Positions 29,983 to 41,184 of a stretch of 64,000 bases of DNA are shown in pieces; position 1 is the first letter of the stretch, and each line of letters starts with the position of its first letter. A program made the translations under genes and the position numbers. The DNA is from Jaminaea rosea. Taxonomy: Eukaryota; Basidiomycota; Exobasidiomycetes; Microstromatales. The stretch lies in the NCBI RefSeq assembly GCF_003144245.1, contig NW_020289982.1, positions 672,124-736,123 on the forward strand, given 5' to 3'. Under the pieces are notes generated by a model. The model searched no databases. It saw only the letters and a list, made by a program, of their open reading frames with translations, and had not been told where the DNA came from.

Positions 29983-30864
29983 ATGGCCAACCCCTCGACG
30001 AATCGTACGCCAATCAAAAAGGCGAGGGGACAGCCCGTCGTAAATGCTACCAGGGCCAAGAAGGGAGGGGGGATGTCGAGGACCTTGCTTCTGCTGAGCA
30101 GCATGCTCATTGCCTTGACGTTGGCCTACTCGGCGTTGGATAGCATCAAGGTGCGGGCGCGTGTGCCCTCGATAAACCCGCTTTGATCCAGCGTAGCGTC
30201 ACGCTGACCTGTCCCTTGTTCTCCACGTCTCGCACGCCTCGCACGCCCCGCGCAGCATCGCTTCTACATCTTCGACCCCACCTCAGTAGCATCCATAGCG
30301 CGTCGGAACGTCCTCCTCCACCAATCCCTCAACCACAGCTCCCCACTCCCCCTCTTCGAGGCCATCCAACGCGATCTAGCCGCCTCCTCGCCACGAATCG
30401 CTGCCCACCTCAACTCGCACCCACTCACAGACGAGAAGGAATGGATGTTCAACAACGCAGGTGGAGCAATGGGTAGCATGTACCTCCTGCACGCCTCGAT
30501 CACCGAATACCTCATCTTCTTCGGCACCCCATTGGGCACCGAGGGTCACACGGGACGTCATACGGCGGACGACTATTTCCACATCCTCACAGGAACGCAG
30601 TATGCTGCCTATCCTCACTCATTGACCCCAGAAGTGTATCGCGCGGGGGACGTTCACCATCTCAAACGCGGCCATGTCAAACAGTACATGATGCCCGAGA
30701 GTGGGTGTTGGGCACTCGAGCTTGCTCAAGGGTGGATCCCACCCATGTTGCCCTTTGGGTTCGCGGATACCGTCAGCTCTACGCTCGACTTTGGGACTTT
30801 TGCGCGCACGGTGTGGATTACGGGAAGGGAGATGGTCAAGAATTTGGTGAAGGGAAAATTCTAA
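29983..30864 (+). CDS. ERG2: C-8 sterol isomerase Erg2
   Basis: Ergosterol pathway enzyme of the endoplasmic reticulum that moves the sterol double bond from C8 to C7; relative of the sigma-1 receptor. Two exons, 29983..30150 and 30256..30864 (phase 0), give 258 residues. A basic N-terminus is followed by one membrane anchor at about 32-50. The conserved body includes EWMFNNAGGAMGSMYLLHAS, EYLIFFGTPLGTEGHTG, and the C-terminal GWIPPMLPFGF. Acidic residues needed for carbocation stabilisation are expected in the HTADDYF and EGHTG regions. It is convergent with SLU7 (72 bases apart). The 276-base spacer upstream is shared with Sqt1 as a divergent promoter. Confidence 0.93.
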
Positions 30865-30936
30865 AGGGCGCGCGCGCAATGGAGAAGTGCGGAGCATGAG
30901 GATGGAATAGAATTTGGATGCAAGAAGGCGTCGCAG

Positions 30937-32892
30937 CTACACCGCCTCGTCGTCGCGATAGTTCGCCATGGGGTCCTCGTACGCATTAGTGCGCTTGAGG
31001 CGGTAAGCCTCCATCTGTTCCTCGCTCACCTCCGTCTCCGCCTCGCCCCCTCCTCTCCCCTTGCCAGCGCCACCACGATTGATCGCCTCGGCCTCCTTGA
31101 GCCAATCGGGCTTGGCCTCATCGCGCTTCGCACGCTCCTCGCCCGTCTCCTTCTCGCGTCGCAGACGACGCTCTTCGTCTTCGAGGGCGCGTGCCAGCTT
31201 CTTACGGTCCAGACGGGAAGAGACGTCCCCTTCGCCAAGGTGTTTGCGTGATTTATAGCCGCGAGGGGAGCGAGAGCGTGAGCGTGAGCGCGAGTGGCGA
31301 TGGCGATGGCGAGATGAGCGTGAGCGTCGGTGGTGCTTGTCGTCGTCGTCGCTCTCGGACGATGAGCCGGAGGTGGTGAAGCTTCCTCGTGATGAGGAAG
31401 AAGCGGAGCGGCTGCGACGACGTCGCTTCGACCCCGTAGCCGTGGATGCTGCCTCGATCTTGCCCTTCTCCTTCTCCGCCCCACCAGCCGGCTTCAACTG
31501 CAACGCCTGCGCAGCCTTGGCTGCCTCCCTCCCCGCCTCGCCCGTACAGTAGCTATTCGCCACAGTCGAACAACAGCATTTGTATCCCCACTTCCCCTGG
31601 CCCAAATCGTACCAACTGCCCCACACGCTCGTATGATTGTTATCCCACACATCCTCCTCGAAGCGACTCTTGACCTTGGCGCGCTCCTGCCCCTTGATGA
31701 CGCGCCCACTGCGCGAATACTCGACGTATCGCTCACTCTGCCCCTCGCGCACCTCGCGTGGTACGGAGTCAAAATGCTCCGCCCCGCCGTATCGGTCCAG
31801 GATGGACCCCCGCGTAGACTCGCGCAGCTTGTCCTTCTTCTCCTGAAACTCGCGAAATTGCCGTTCGTTAACCGTAGGGTTGGCCTGGAGGTGCAAGTCA
31901 TTCCCACGAGCTTCGGCCTGCCAGGCGAATAGTTGGAGACGCTGCATCGCTACGCTGTCGCCCTTGTTGCGCGTGGCGTTATCCCCTGCAAAGCCGCTAC
32001 CGCTGCCACTGCCCGCCGCGCTGGCCGCCTCGCGCATCGATCGCGTCTTGGGATCGTAGTAGGCGGAATTGGGGTCGAGGTTGTAGAGGTACTTGGCTCG
32101 GTCTTCGCGGATGCGCAGGTTGCGAATGGACATGCGATTGTCCGTATCCACCTTTTGACCAGCCATGTTGGCACTCTCGGCGTACTGCGAGTCGTCTTGC
32201 TCTGCCTCGTCGCTGTCCGAGGATGAGAAGTCGGAATCGTGCGCGGCGGCGGCGGAGTCCTTCTTGTTCTTGCCCTTCTTCTTCTTCTTGGCCAGCGCGG
32301 CCCCATCACGCTCCACCCCCTGCCCTTGCGCATCAACCATCTCCTCCCTCCTCCTACGCCTCTCCTCCTCAACCGCCTCCCACTCCTCCATCACCCTGCC
32401 ATGCTCTGCAGGATCGTACCCATTCCACCTATCGCGCTTCGCAGCGAAATCCATCGTCTTGCCAGCGAAGTCCGTGACGACCTCGTCGGGCGCTATGTCT
32501 TTTCCCGTATATTTGGCCCCCTTCTTCCTCGGTCGCTCCAAACATTCCCGCGTAGGATGCGTGATAGCTCCACAATTCTCACACGCCCCTTTACGGTACT
32601 TTGTGGCTTTGCTCCCCTCCCCCCCACTGGTGCGGCGACCACGTTCGTACCATTCGTCGATGCCGATCCGTCTCTCCCCCTTGTCAGGTTTGGCCTGATG
32701 CTTCAAACTACGCTTCCCCGTATCGAGGTACCAGGGAGCCTTACTCATGTAGTCGGGCACATGTGGATTGATCACTACACCATCCTCCCCGACTTCGGCG
32801 GGGGCCGTCCCCGCTTTGCGAGCTGCATCGAGGTCTTTCTGACGACGAAATTCTTCGCGAGAGAGTTTCGTAGAGGAGAAGGAGGATTGCAT
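30937..32892 (-). CDS. SLU7: Pre-mRNA splicing factor Slu7
   Basis: Second-step splicing factor involved in 3' splice-site choice. Single exon from ATG 32892, 651 residues. Family landmarks in order: KLSREEFRRQKDLDAARK, VPDYMSKAPWYLD, and the CX2CX4HX4C zinc knuckle with Cys104, Cys107, His112 and Cys117. They continue with RKKGAKYTGKDIAPDE, WNGYDPAEHG, NLRIREDRAKYLYNLD and VWGSWYD. The C-terminal third is an RS-type region (RSRSRSRSPRGYKSRK), longer than in yeast and similar to animal forms. The lack of introns is notable among intron-rich neighbours. Confidence 0.95.
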   Translation of the reverse strand: MQSSFSSTKLSREEFRRQKDLDAARKAGTAPAEVGEDGVVINPHVPDYMSKAPWYLDTGKRSLKHQAKPDKGERRIGIDEWYERGRRTSGGEGSKATKYRKGACENCGAITHPTRECLERPRKKGAKYTGKDIAPDEVVTDFAGKTMDFAAKRDRWNGYDPAEHGRVMEEWEAVEEERRRRREEMVDAQGQGVERDGAALAKKKKKGKNKKDSAAAAHDSDFSSSDSDEAEQDDSQYAESANMAGQKVDTDNRMSIRNLRIREDRAKYLYNLDPNSAYYDPKTRSMREAASAAGSGSGSGFAGDNATRNKGDSVAMQRLQLFAWQAEARGNDLHLQANPTVNERQFREFQEKKDKLRESTRGSILDRYGGAEHFDSVPREVREGQSERYVEYSRSGRVIKGQERAKVKSRFEEDVWDNNHTSVWGSWYDLGQGKWGYKCCCSTVANSYCTGEAGREAAKAAQALQLKPAGGAEKEKGKIEAASTATGSKRRRRSRSASSSSRGSFTTSGSSSESDDDDKHHRRSRSSRHRHRHSRSRSRSRSPRGYKSRKHLGEGDVSSRLDRKKLARALEDEERRLRREKETGEERAKRDEAKPDWLKEAEAINRGGAGKGRGGGEAETEVSEEQMEAYRLKRTNAYEDPMANYRDDEAV

Positions 32893-33150
32893 GGCGTGTG
32901 GCGGGGGGAGGAGAGGGGGGAAGGGAGGAGTGAGGGGATGGGTGGCGCGGAGAGGAGGACAAGAAACGTGAAGGCATAGGGCGGAGAGAGGCGCATCACG
33001 GATAGAGCGGCTGCCACGTGGCGAGGTGAAGCAAGGCGACGCGGCTACGTTCGCCCTTCCTCGTAACGCTCAGGCGGCTTTCCAGTAACAGCTCACATCT
33101 ATTGCATCGCACCAGCTGACATACACTCGCGGACACGCCGTCGCGCACAC

Positions 33151-34544
33151 CTAACCGGAGTGCTGCCCGCAAAACTCCCGCATCGCCTCCACCAATCTCT
33201 TCGCGTCATCGACGCTAATGGCGTTATACAGACTCGCCCTAATCCCACCTACGCTACGATGTCCCTTGACCTGCTCTATCCCCCTCTCCTTGCAGAACTC
33301 GACGAACTTCCCCTCCAGCCCGTCATCCCCTCCCTTGATCCTGAACGTGACGTTCATCCGCGAGCGAGACGTTGCGCTCGTCGTCCCCTCGTAGAACCCC
33401 TTGGACTCATCGATGGTCGAGTAGACCAGTTGAGCCTTTTCGCTCGATCTTTGCTCTGCCCCCTTTACCCCGCCTTGCTCGATGAGGTGGCGGAACACTA
33501 GCCCAGAGACGTGGATAGAGAACATGGGCGGCGTATTGTACAGGCTCGAATTATCCGCCAGATTCTTGTACACCAGCGTCGTAGGGATGCGCGGCCCGCC
33601 AAAGGGGATGGACTCGTCTGGATGGCGAGCGAGGAGGGACTTGCGTGCAATCAGGATCGTTACGCCGGGGGGACCGACATTCTTTTGTGCGCCGAAGAAG
33701 ATGAGCGAGTGGGCGGCTGGCGGGGTGGCGCGGGGCGGGGCGAGTCGATCAGCTTGTGTATGCGGGGAGAGTAGCGGAAGTTGCAGGGCAGGTTGGCGAC
33801 TCACCTACATCGATGGGCCTCGAGAGGATGTTGGACGAACAGTCCGCTACGATGGGTACGTTTTTGCGGTAGTCGTCTGGGAGTTGATGGATGGGCAGGC
33901 CAGGAGAGGGGAACTCGACCCCGTCCACCGTCTCGTTGTCGCAGTAGTACAGCATGGCGCACTGCGGGATGCGTGGCGTGGCGGGGTGTCCTTGTCAGCT
34001 ACTTGGTGCTCGCGCGTCCTCACGCCTCGCCGCGCGCTCTCACCTCGCTCGCAGGGCTCAACTCCCACTCCTCAATCGGGGCGATTCGCCCGAACTTGCC
34101 ATCCCTCTTCTTGGAATCAGTCACAGCCTTGACGCGTCCCCCCATGCGCTCCCCCTCCTTGATCGCCTTACTCGACCAGCTCCCCGTAACCGCGTAATCC
34201 AGCGTACCCGGTGCTCGCCCATGTCTCGCCGCATCGTACGCGAGGAGGTTCAGGGCAGTCGCAGAGAACTGTTCGGTCCCGCCACCCTGGGTGAAGAGGA
34301 CTGCGTAATCCTCTGGAATGGAGAGGAGTGAGCGCAGATCGCTTTCTGCGGAATCGAGGATCTGTTTGAATGTCCCGCTGCGATGGGAGAGCTCGCATAG
34401 ACCGATGCCTGTGCCTTTGTAGTCGAGGAGGTCCTGCGCCGATTGGAGGAGTACGGACGTGGGGAGGGAGGAGGGGCCAGCACCTAGGTTGAGGATGCGC
34501 GACCGGTTAGAGGTGTCCAGGGTGGTGGGTGGTGGAAAGGACAT
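33151..34544 (-). CDS. SER1: Phosphoserine aminotransferase
   Basis: Serine biosynthesis step from 3-phosphohydroxypyruvate to phosphoserine, PLP-dependent. Three exons, 34044..34544, 33805..33961 and 33151..33716, give 407 residues. Landmarks: [10 protein letters not shown] at the start, [22 protein letters not shown], then the PLP-lysine region [13 protein letters not shown] and the C-terminal [15 protein letters not shown]. The exon-3 acceptor was chosen because it gives [13 protein letters not shown] in frame. Length is normal for the family (about 360-410). Confidence 0.93.
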
Positions 34545-34804
34545 GCTTGCGTGACGGTGGTGGGGTGCGGAAGGGAGGCAAGAAAGGCGAGTCACCTCGA
34601 CTCTCGATTATCGACCGTCGTCACGTCTTCTCGTCGCTCGCGTGGTCCCTTCCGCCCTGCCCGACGTCGAGGCCAGAGAGGAGTGGAGCCGCCCGCTCGC
34701 TCGCTCGCTCCGCTCAGCTCCGGGCCACAGAGTTGCGACTTGGACTCTGGATCCTCGATCCTCAACACTACCATCACGCCGCGCCACGACACGCCATCAT
34801 CGTC

Positions 34805-35414
34805 ATGCTCCGCCAAACTCTAGTGCGAGCCGCTCAACACGTGCGTCGCCCCGCCATTCGATTTCCTGATCGATCAAAGAAGTCACAAGGTGAGACGCTC
34901 TCCCCGCCTCGCCTTGGTCTCCCCTCTCCACCCTACTCACATCCTACGACCCCCTCTCGCCTCGCCTCGCCCTCGCATTCACCCCTCGCACTCGAACAGA
35001 CTCGCACACCCCCCATCCCCACCCAGCAGCACCAAAAGCGGTAGCCGATGATTTCTCCCATTTCCAAGAAGTACTGAATACCGGACCTCATTTCCATCCG
35101 GAGAAGATCAACTCGTCGCCCTCCTCATCGTCGTCGTCGTCCGCAGGATCGAGTGCGGGCGCAGGCGCGAGCGCGGGCGCTACAGGGTCAGGGATGGTCG
35201 ATGATATTCGCCAACTCCCACCTAGGTTCTGGCGCACGGCTACCCTTGTTATGGAGGAGGAGGAGATGGAGGGGATCATGGTGAGTTTTGCGTGGTACGC
35301 GCGCATACAGGCAGGTAGGCGGGCAGGCATGGATAGCTGACCTGATCTGTCTCGACTCGACTCGATGCCCGCGTACGTTTGCAGTCTGGCGGTGCGACGT
35401 TGCTGCGTAGATGA
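34805..35414 (+). CDS. KGD4: KGD4 (Ymr31), small subunit of the 2-oxoglutarate dehydrogenase complex
   Basis: Adaptor that recruits E3 to the mitochondrial 2-oxoglutarate dehydrogenase complex. Exons 34805..34889, 35027..35280 and 35385..35414 give 122 residues. The N-terminus MLRQTLVRAAQHVRRPAIRF is a mitochondrial targeting sequence running into the family's RPxIRFPDR motif. The C-terminus RFWR...EEEEMEGIMSGGAT is the E3-binding end. The second intron is supported because the last exon supplies the conserved SGGAT. The middle is a Ser/Gly/Ala linker. The first intron ends in tandem acceptors CAGCAG (35024-35029), so one alanine may be optional. Confidence 0.8.
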
Positions 35415-35619
35415 TCGCGGGGAGCTGGGGAGGGGATGGGAGGTGCTAGGGCGACATGATGGTGATGCATATATGCGCCGACTTCTCGCACTCCGCCGTA
35501 GCAGATAGACTCGCAGATGTGGGTATGATTGATAGCTAGTAATACAGAGCAGAGGTTCCGTCTTCGCCCCCGCATTCGCCTCCAAGAATCGCATTATGTT
35601 CCTCCCCCCAACGCCGCGC

Positions 35620-35886
35620 CTACTCCCCCATCTCCGGCCTCGGCCCACACGGCATCATCATCTTCTCCTTCAACCCAGCAGCCACTCTCGCCTTGCTCTC
35701 CCCCTCGGCCAGCGCGATAAAGGAGTGCAGCATCGGATGCCCGACAATGGAAGCAGCAGTATCCCGATGCTGGTGGACGAGCCACTCGTGCTTGGTGATA
35801 TCCGGGTGGATGGTACCGACGTATCGAGCGTGGAGGTGTTCGAGTTGCTGGTTGGAGGTGTATTTCAGCTCAGCACTGTCTGACAT
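35620..35886 (-). CDS. SF3B5: Splicing factor 3B subunit 5 (SF3b10)
   Basis: Smallest SF3b protein of the U2 snRNP. ATG 35886 gives 88 residues, matching the 86 of the human protein. Conserved features are QLEHLHARYVGT, TKHEWLVHQHRDT, ALAEGESKARV and the ending MPCGPRPEM. An in-frame ATG at 35943 would add 19 hydrophobic residues and is less likely. No intron is needed. Confidence 0.92.
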   Translation of the reverse strand: MSDSAELKYTSNQQLEHLHARYVGTIHPDITKHEWLVHQHRDTAASIVGHPMLHSFIALAEGESKARVAAGLKEKMMMPCGPRPEMGE

Positions 35887-36469
35887 GCTGAGGAGCGGCG
35901 AGAAGAGTAAGAGGAGGCGGAGGGTGTCAGCCTTGGTGAGCATGGGATGATGGGGATCTCGATCCTCCTCCTCGCGCCTCTCGCGCGCGCATCTCTCGAC
36001 GGCTCAGAGTAACTATGACATTAAGGTTTTGTGCTCGTAACCATCGCGACCCATGATGGGTCGCTGAGCAGATATTGGGATGTGTGGTCATCCGTGCCAT
36101 TGCCCGTGTCGAGTCTTCTGGTCGTTACTCACGTTTCGTTGGTGATTGGAGGAGGAGAAGGAGTTGAGCAAAGAGAAAATGCAAAGGCGAGCGAGTTCTC
36201 AGGGACGGAGAGGGAGCGCGGCAAGGCGGGGCGGCGGCTGCGAGGGCAGCCTGGCTGGCGAGCGAGGGAGGCTGGACGGGCCAAAGCAGGGCACGGAAGT
36301 AGCGAGCGACCAGTCCAGGCGAGGCGAGGCGAGGCGCTCTTTTACTCCACTCCATCACCATCATCATCATCATCACTACCCGCTAATCTAAATCGAAATC
36401 ACATGAACATCGCAGCGTCGCATCGCATCGCATCCCCACCCACTCACTGCGCGCTCCTTTTTCGCCCGC
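35887..36469. other. Spacer before the secreted-protein array
   Basis: About 580 bases between SF3B5 and the array. It contains a (CAT)n run near 36356-36377 and GGCGA-rich stretches near 36318-36333. No gene seen. Confidence 0.5.
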
Positions 36470-37551
36470 CTACCACTCCCTGCACCCAAACACCACATTC
36501 ACCCCACGCGTCTGCGAATAAACCGTCTCCCCCGCGCTAGGCTGTTGCGCACCAGGACAACGTGTCAGCTTGATTAGCGTCTCCCCCTGCCTCGCCCTCG
36601 CCACTCGCGACTTGCGACTCACGTTGCTCGCACTACTCTTTCGCCCATCATCGAAGCTCACGCCGCCGCTGCCCCTGTTCGACCACCCGGCTGTTATGCT
36701 CGAGCCTCGCCAGGGGGCGTTGGAGAAGGTGAGGCGCCATTCTTCCAGTTGCTGGGGTGGGCAAGGGGAGAGGTGAGGGGCGAGCAACGAGCGGGGTGAG
36801 GCGCGAAGCGTTCAGCGTAGGGTGGGCCGATCGTCAGAATCAAGGGGATGGATGAGCGGAGAGCACTACGACAGCGTGCCGGCCGGGACACGGGCAACGG
36901 GCAAGGACTCACCTGATCCCCCGCACAGAGGAAACGAACCGTTCCCGCCGAGTTGTCGGGAAAGGCTGCGATTACTGCCGTGCCCGGAAGCAGGGCGGCA
37001 GAGTCCGGCGAGGAGGAGCAAAGCTGAGCTGCACACCGTCGAGAGGAGAGGCGCTGCGCTACGCTACGTCGACGACTTACCATGTCCTGGGGTGATGTCC
37101 CTTCGAGGGAGCGATAGAGAATGAGGCGAGAACAGGTCAGGCCCTCATTCCGGCGACAAACCACCACGCGCACGACGCAACGCACGATCCAAGAAACTCG
37201 TCCGGCATATTGATCTCCACCGTCGCCGTAGGTGGGGTGAGCTTTTCCTTTGGAGGCATGCTGGGCGCGCGCGGCGTGAGGAGTGAGGCTGAGTAGCGTA
37301 ATGTAGCGAGGCGCTGGCGAAGGGGGGCGCACTGTACGCCTGATGGTGAGGTGTGCGAGGGGCTTGAGGTCAGCTCGACGTGATTTTGCCCTTATGGGCA
37401 CACGAGCGCGCACACACACACACTCACAATGAACCGTCTCTCGAGCGCAGAGGGCTTGGATGTCTGTCGTCATAAAGGCGTCGAGCATCGTGACGACGAA
37501 GGCGAGGAGGGCGAGGAGAGAGGCGAGGGAAGGCGTGGGGAGGGCGAGCAT
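36470..37551 (-). CDS. Array member 1: small secreted protein with 7-nt microexon
   Basis: Leftmost member of the tandem family. Seven exons, 37428..37551, 37333..37339 (7 nt, GCGTACA), 37186..37260, 37081..37100 (20 nt), 36913..36974, 36623..36751 and 36470..36541, give 162 residues. A signal peptide ends near LLAFVVTMLDA. The mature protein starts MTTDIQALCARETVHC, then MPPKEKLTPPTATVEI, TVRFLCAGD, EEWRLTFSN, and ends GVNVVFGCREW. The second cysteine codon is split between exon 1 and the microexon. The 20-nt exon is preceded by AAG rather than CAG, a weaker acceptor. The fold looks beta-rich with four cysteines; no known family recognised. Confidence 0.75.
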
Positions 37552-37935
37552 GGTGAGGTTGGCGTTCGTGTGGTGGAGAAGGGGGGGAGGGGAGATGCGA
37601 TGTGACGAGGAGGGGGAGGAGGAAAGGAGAGGCAATCGCTGGGCCAGGGCAAGCAAGGGAGCGCACGAGGATACGTAGGTGCCACGTACCAGCCCGCGCA
37701 CAGCATAGCAACAGCAATAGCAACAGCAACAAGAGCAGGAGGCAGAGACGGGCGACACCATCCCGAATAGGCTGGACACGCGGAGGACAACGCGGTACTG
37801 CGGTGAGGCAAAGCAGAGTAGCGCAGATGCCGTACGGACACGGCTGCAGATACGGCTGAAGCGAGCCGACCATGAAGTTCGTAACGGAGATGATGACTCG
37901 ACTCGACGACTCGCGCTGGTTGCAACTCGACTCAC

Positions 37936-38015
37936 AACGCGCTCATCGCGTAGGCAGAGCACAGAGGCAGCAAAGCCAGGGAGAGGGAAAGCACAGGGAG
38001 GAGGAGGAGTAGCAT
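37936..38015 (-). pseudogene. Orphan signal-peptide exon in the array (relic)
   Basis: ATG 38015 begins a strong signal peptide (MLLLLLPVLSLSLALLPLCSAYA) followed by a GTGAGT donor at 37935-37930, like exon 1 of its neighbours. No microexon, 20-nt exon or later family exons are found between here and array member 1. The donor phase (2) also differs from the phase 1 of intact members, and the first cysteine pair is absent. I read it as a leftover of an eighth copy. It could be an alternative first exon, but splicing to member 1 exons would be out of phase. Confidence 0.4.
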
Positions 38016-38389
38016 GCTCGGCGTATGATCGGAAGGTGCAATGCAACACAACGTAAGGCCGCGAGTGGACGGGGGAGGCGTCGAGGAGGAGAAGGCAAGA
38101 CAACTGCTGTCTAGGCTTGGAGCAGGGTCAACGATGCCCCAGATGCCACGTACGAACGAAAAACAAACTGGAACAGCGACGCGAGCGACGCGAGCGGTTC
38201 GCGGGACTGCGCGCTGCGCATGTAGACAGCGCAAGGCGAGGCAAGACAGAGGTAGCTCGAGCGCAATGGGTTTGGGTACGACTGGATCGATTTAGGGGAC
38301 CACTTCACTACCACTACGAGGTCTACAACGCCAACTCAACTCGACTGAACCCGCAACAACGCTTCGCCGTCGCTCGCTCGCTCCTCCTC

Positions 38390-39343
38390 TCACTGCAACC
38401 CGCGCTCTCTACACGTAAAGACCAAGTTCACCCCACGCGCGTACGAACGGATCGTCTGCCCTGCTGCGGGCTGATTCTCCGCCCCACACACGCAAATCAG
38501 GGTCAGCTCTCTGGTCTCTCGTCTCGTCTCGCCGCAACCCGGACTCACACTCTCCCTGAAAGTCCACCGCCCGTCATCCCAGTTCGCCGCACCCCTCCCG
38601 CGATTGGCAGCGTCGGCCGTGATGCTCGAGCCGTGCGTGGGGACGTTGGAGAAGGTAAAGTGCCAGGATTGGAGGGCCTGGCGTGAGCGAGCGGTGAGCG
38701 AGCGTTGAGGGATACGATCGAGCCGCGGAAAGGGGGCACCTGCACGCACCTCATCTCCCACGCAAAGGAAACGAACCGTCCCTCCCGAGGGTTCGGGGAA
38801 GCCTGCGATCACTGCGTGCACGCGAGGGAAGGAGTAGGTGAGCATCGCGAAAGAAGGCAGCGAGCGCCATGACCCGCAGTACCATTCGCGGGGTCCAGGT
38901 CTCTGCGCGGACAGGCAGGCAACGAGGTAAGCTCCCCGCAGGCTCAGGCGTGGGATCGCGCTGGCACGTCACGCCGCGCCAACTCACGCCCCGATGAACT
39001 CTCCCGGCTGATCAATGGCCACAGTAGCCGTGGGCGGGGTGAGCTGTTCTTTCGGGGGCATGCTGCGCGTCGCGGAGCGAAGTGGGAGTCAGCACGTACA
39101 GTAGGCGCGGCAAGGCGAGCTTGGGATCTAGGCGACGTACTGCACGCCTACTCGAGCGCGAGGGTGCACAAGGGACGGCCGTGAGCTCTACGACCTGACC
39201 CGCTGCGCACGCCACCCGCACTCACAATGGATGGTCTCTCTGGCGCACAGCTCGGTGATATTGATGGCCATGTAGGGTGGTTTTGTCATGCCGAGGGTAG
39301 CCATCGTGGCGCAGAGGAGGGGCCACAAGAGGAGATAGAGCAT
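38390..39343 (-). CDS. Array member 2: small secreted protein with 7-nt microexon
   Basis: Seven exons, 39226..39343, 39141..39147 (7 nt, GCGTGCA), 38988..39062, 38883..38902 (20 nt), 38750..38811, 38549..38677 and 38390..38470, give 163 residues. Hydrophobic leader MLYLLLWPLLCATMATLG, then MAINITELCARETIHC and MPPKEQLTPP. The middle carries TVRFLCVGDE and SWHFTFSNV; the end is GVNLVFTCRERGLQ. It is the most divergent six-intron member in the domain after the fifth exon (AANWDDG in place of GVSFDDG). Exon sizes 7, 75, 20 and 62 are identical to its neighbours. Confidence 0.77.
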
Positions 39344-39752
39344 GATAGGCTGTATGGTGATGATGGTTAGGTACGATCGCGCGATCGAGGTGAGTCCAGC
39401 ACAGTCCAACGGTCGCGACGCTGAGCGAGCGGGACTACTGTGGCGGTGCTGGCTTAGCTGAGCCGGCCATCATCCTCCGTGCGCTCAGCAAACAGAGCGC
39501 GGTAGGGCAGGGCGTAACAAAGGCGGCGCAATCCCGCCCGCCGTCAACGGTACTGCGATTTGCTGCGGACGCGATTGCGGAGGCGGGGCTCGACGAGTTC
39601 AAGCCTACAATTATGGTCACGGGCCCTCTCAACCTCTCGCTCCGACCTTCGAGCTCTAGCACACAGGCACGACGCAGTAGCCCGGCTCAAACGACTCGAC
39701 TACACTGGATCACGAAGCGACGCAGTCTCACGATGGAGCAATCGAGCGACCA

Positions 39753-40656
39753 TTACCTACACTCGAAAACGACGTTCACACCTCGAGTCGTGGAGGTGAT
39801 CGACTGGCCCGCCGCGGGCTGCGCGAACGTGATGCGAACCGATGCGTCAGCTCCTCTTCTCTGGCCTCGCCTCTCCGACTCGCATTCCTCTCCCCGCCCC
39901 TGAAAGTCCCCACATCCTTGTCACCCTTGTCGTCATCGAAGCTCACTCCGCCTCTGCCCTGGTTGGAGATCCCGGCAGTGATCGTCGTGACGCCGTTTTG
40001 GACGGTGGAGAAGTAAAGGCGCCAGGTTTGGAGCGGGAGCTGGGCGTCTCCGTCGCAGAGGAAACGGACGGTTCCTGCCGATCGATAGGGGAAGGCGGCG
40101 ATGGCTGTGGTGCCGGGGAGGGTTGGCAAGGGAAGCGTGAGCAGGAGAATGGAGCACCGCACTGCCTCAGGCTCGGCCCACTGTTTGCTGGGTTCAGGTC
40201 TCTGCGCGCGAGCGAGGCGGCAAGCAAGTTTTCATGGTGCAAGCGTACGCCGCTCAGTATCACGTTAGGCTCACTCGCACGCGGCCGCAGCAACGCACGC
40301 TCCGAGGAACTCGCCAGGCTTGTCGATTTCCACGTTCCCTACTGGAGGGAGGAGCTTCTCTTTCGGTGGCATGCTGGGCGTGCGGTCGTGGTAAGGGAGG
40401 TGGAGGGAGGAAAGGTCGAAGTGTGAGAGGTCAGGTTGCAATACGGGCTGCGTTAGCGCGAGGACGTACTGCACGCCTACGAACGAGCGAGGCGGCGGCG
40501 GAAGAGAGCAAGTGTCCACAGTGAGCAAAACTTCTGAGCCCGCCCATCCGACTCACAATGGATGCTGTCGAATTTGCAGATGATGCTGATGTTCACCGTC
40601 ATGTAGGCGTTGATCAGCGGCGTTGCGGCGGCGAGGAGGAAGAGGAGGGCGAGCAT
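39753..40656 (-). CDS. Array member 3: small secreted protein, one intron missing
   Basis: Exons 40557..40656, 40470..40476 (7 nt, GCGTGCA), 40299..40373, 40182..40201 (20 nt), 39914..40104 and 39753..39818 give 152 residues. Signal peptide MLALLFLLAAATPLINA; mature MTVNISIICKFDSIHC. The exon at 39914..40104 is a fusion of the two exons that are separate in other members: FLCDGDAQLPLQTWRLYFST reads through without an intron. Two donors here are less usual (GTGGGC after the 20-nt exon, GTGGGG before the last exon). It ends GVNVVFECR. Confidence 0.75.
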
Positions 40657-41184
40657 GGCGGGGTGAGGGGCGTGAGAGGGAAGGAAAAGAGCTGTGCATG
40701 GGGAGCGGCTGGCTAGGGCGGGCAGCCTTCCCTCGCGGATAGCGCAGCAAAGGCAAAGAGGGCGAGGTTCGAGGTGCCTGGCTGTTTTGCTACGGCGGAC
40801 GAGGCAGGCGGGGCGTGTTGACCCATGTGGCTGGTCCGCGCCGCGTCTCGCTTGGCTCACCTGTGGCCGCCCTGTCTTGTTGACTTTTCTCTCTCTCTTC
40901 ACCGGCTGGATCTTCGCTCTCATCGTCGGCGGTCAAGCTGGACAGCGCCGTATCTGGGCATCAAACAGCTCGACGCCATATACAAGACGAGGTGAGCTTG
41001 AAGGCAAAAAACGCTTGCACGGTGGCGCTGTTGGATTCATCGAGCGACTGGTAGTCTCGCCACGAGCTCGAGCTACGAGGGTCACTCGATCCATCTTTGC
41101 TCGTCGCTCCTCGGCACGACGGCATCTCGTCGAGATGGAAACTGGATCGCATTACATCGCAGCATCGAAGCCTCGGCCCCCTCC

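Noticed and set aside
36694-38103. A 469-codon minus-strand open frame across array member 1
   Set aside because: It reads through several introns of member 1 in a shifted frame, is low-complexity, and conflicts with the microexon gene model that gives a coherent family protein.
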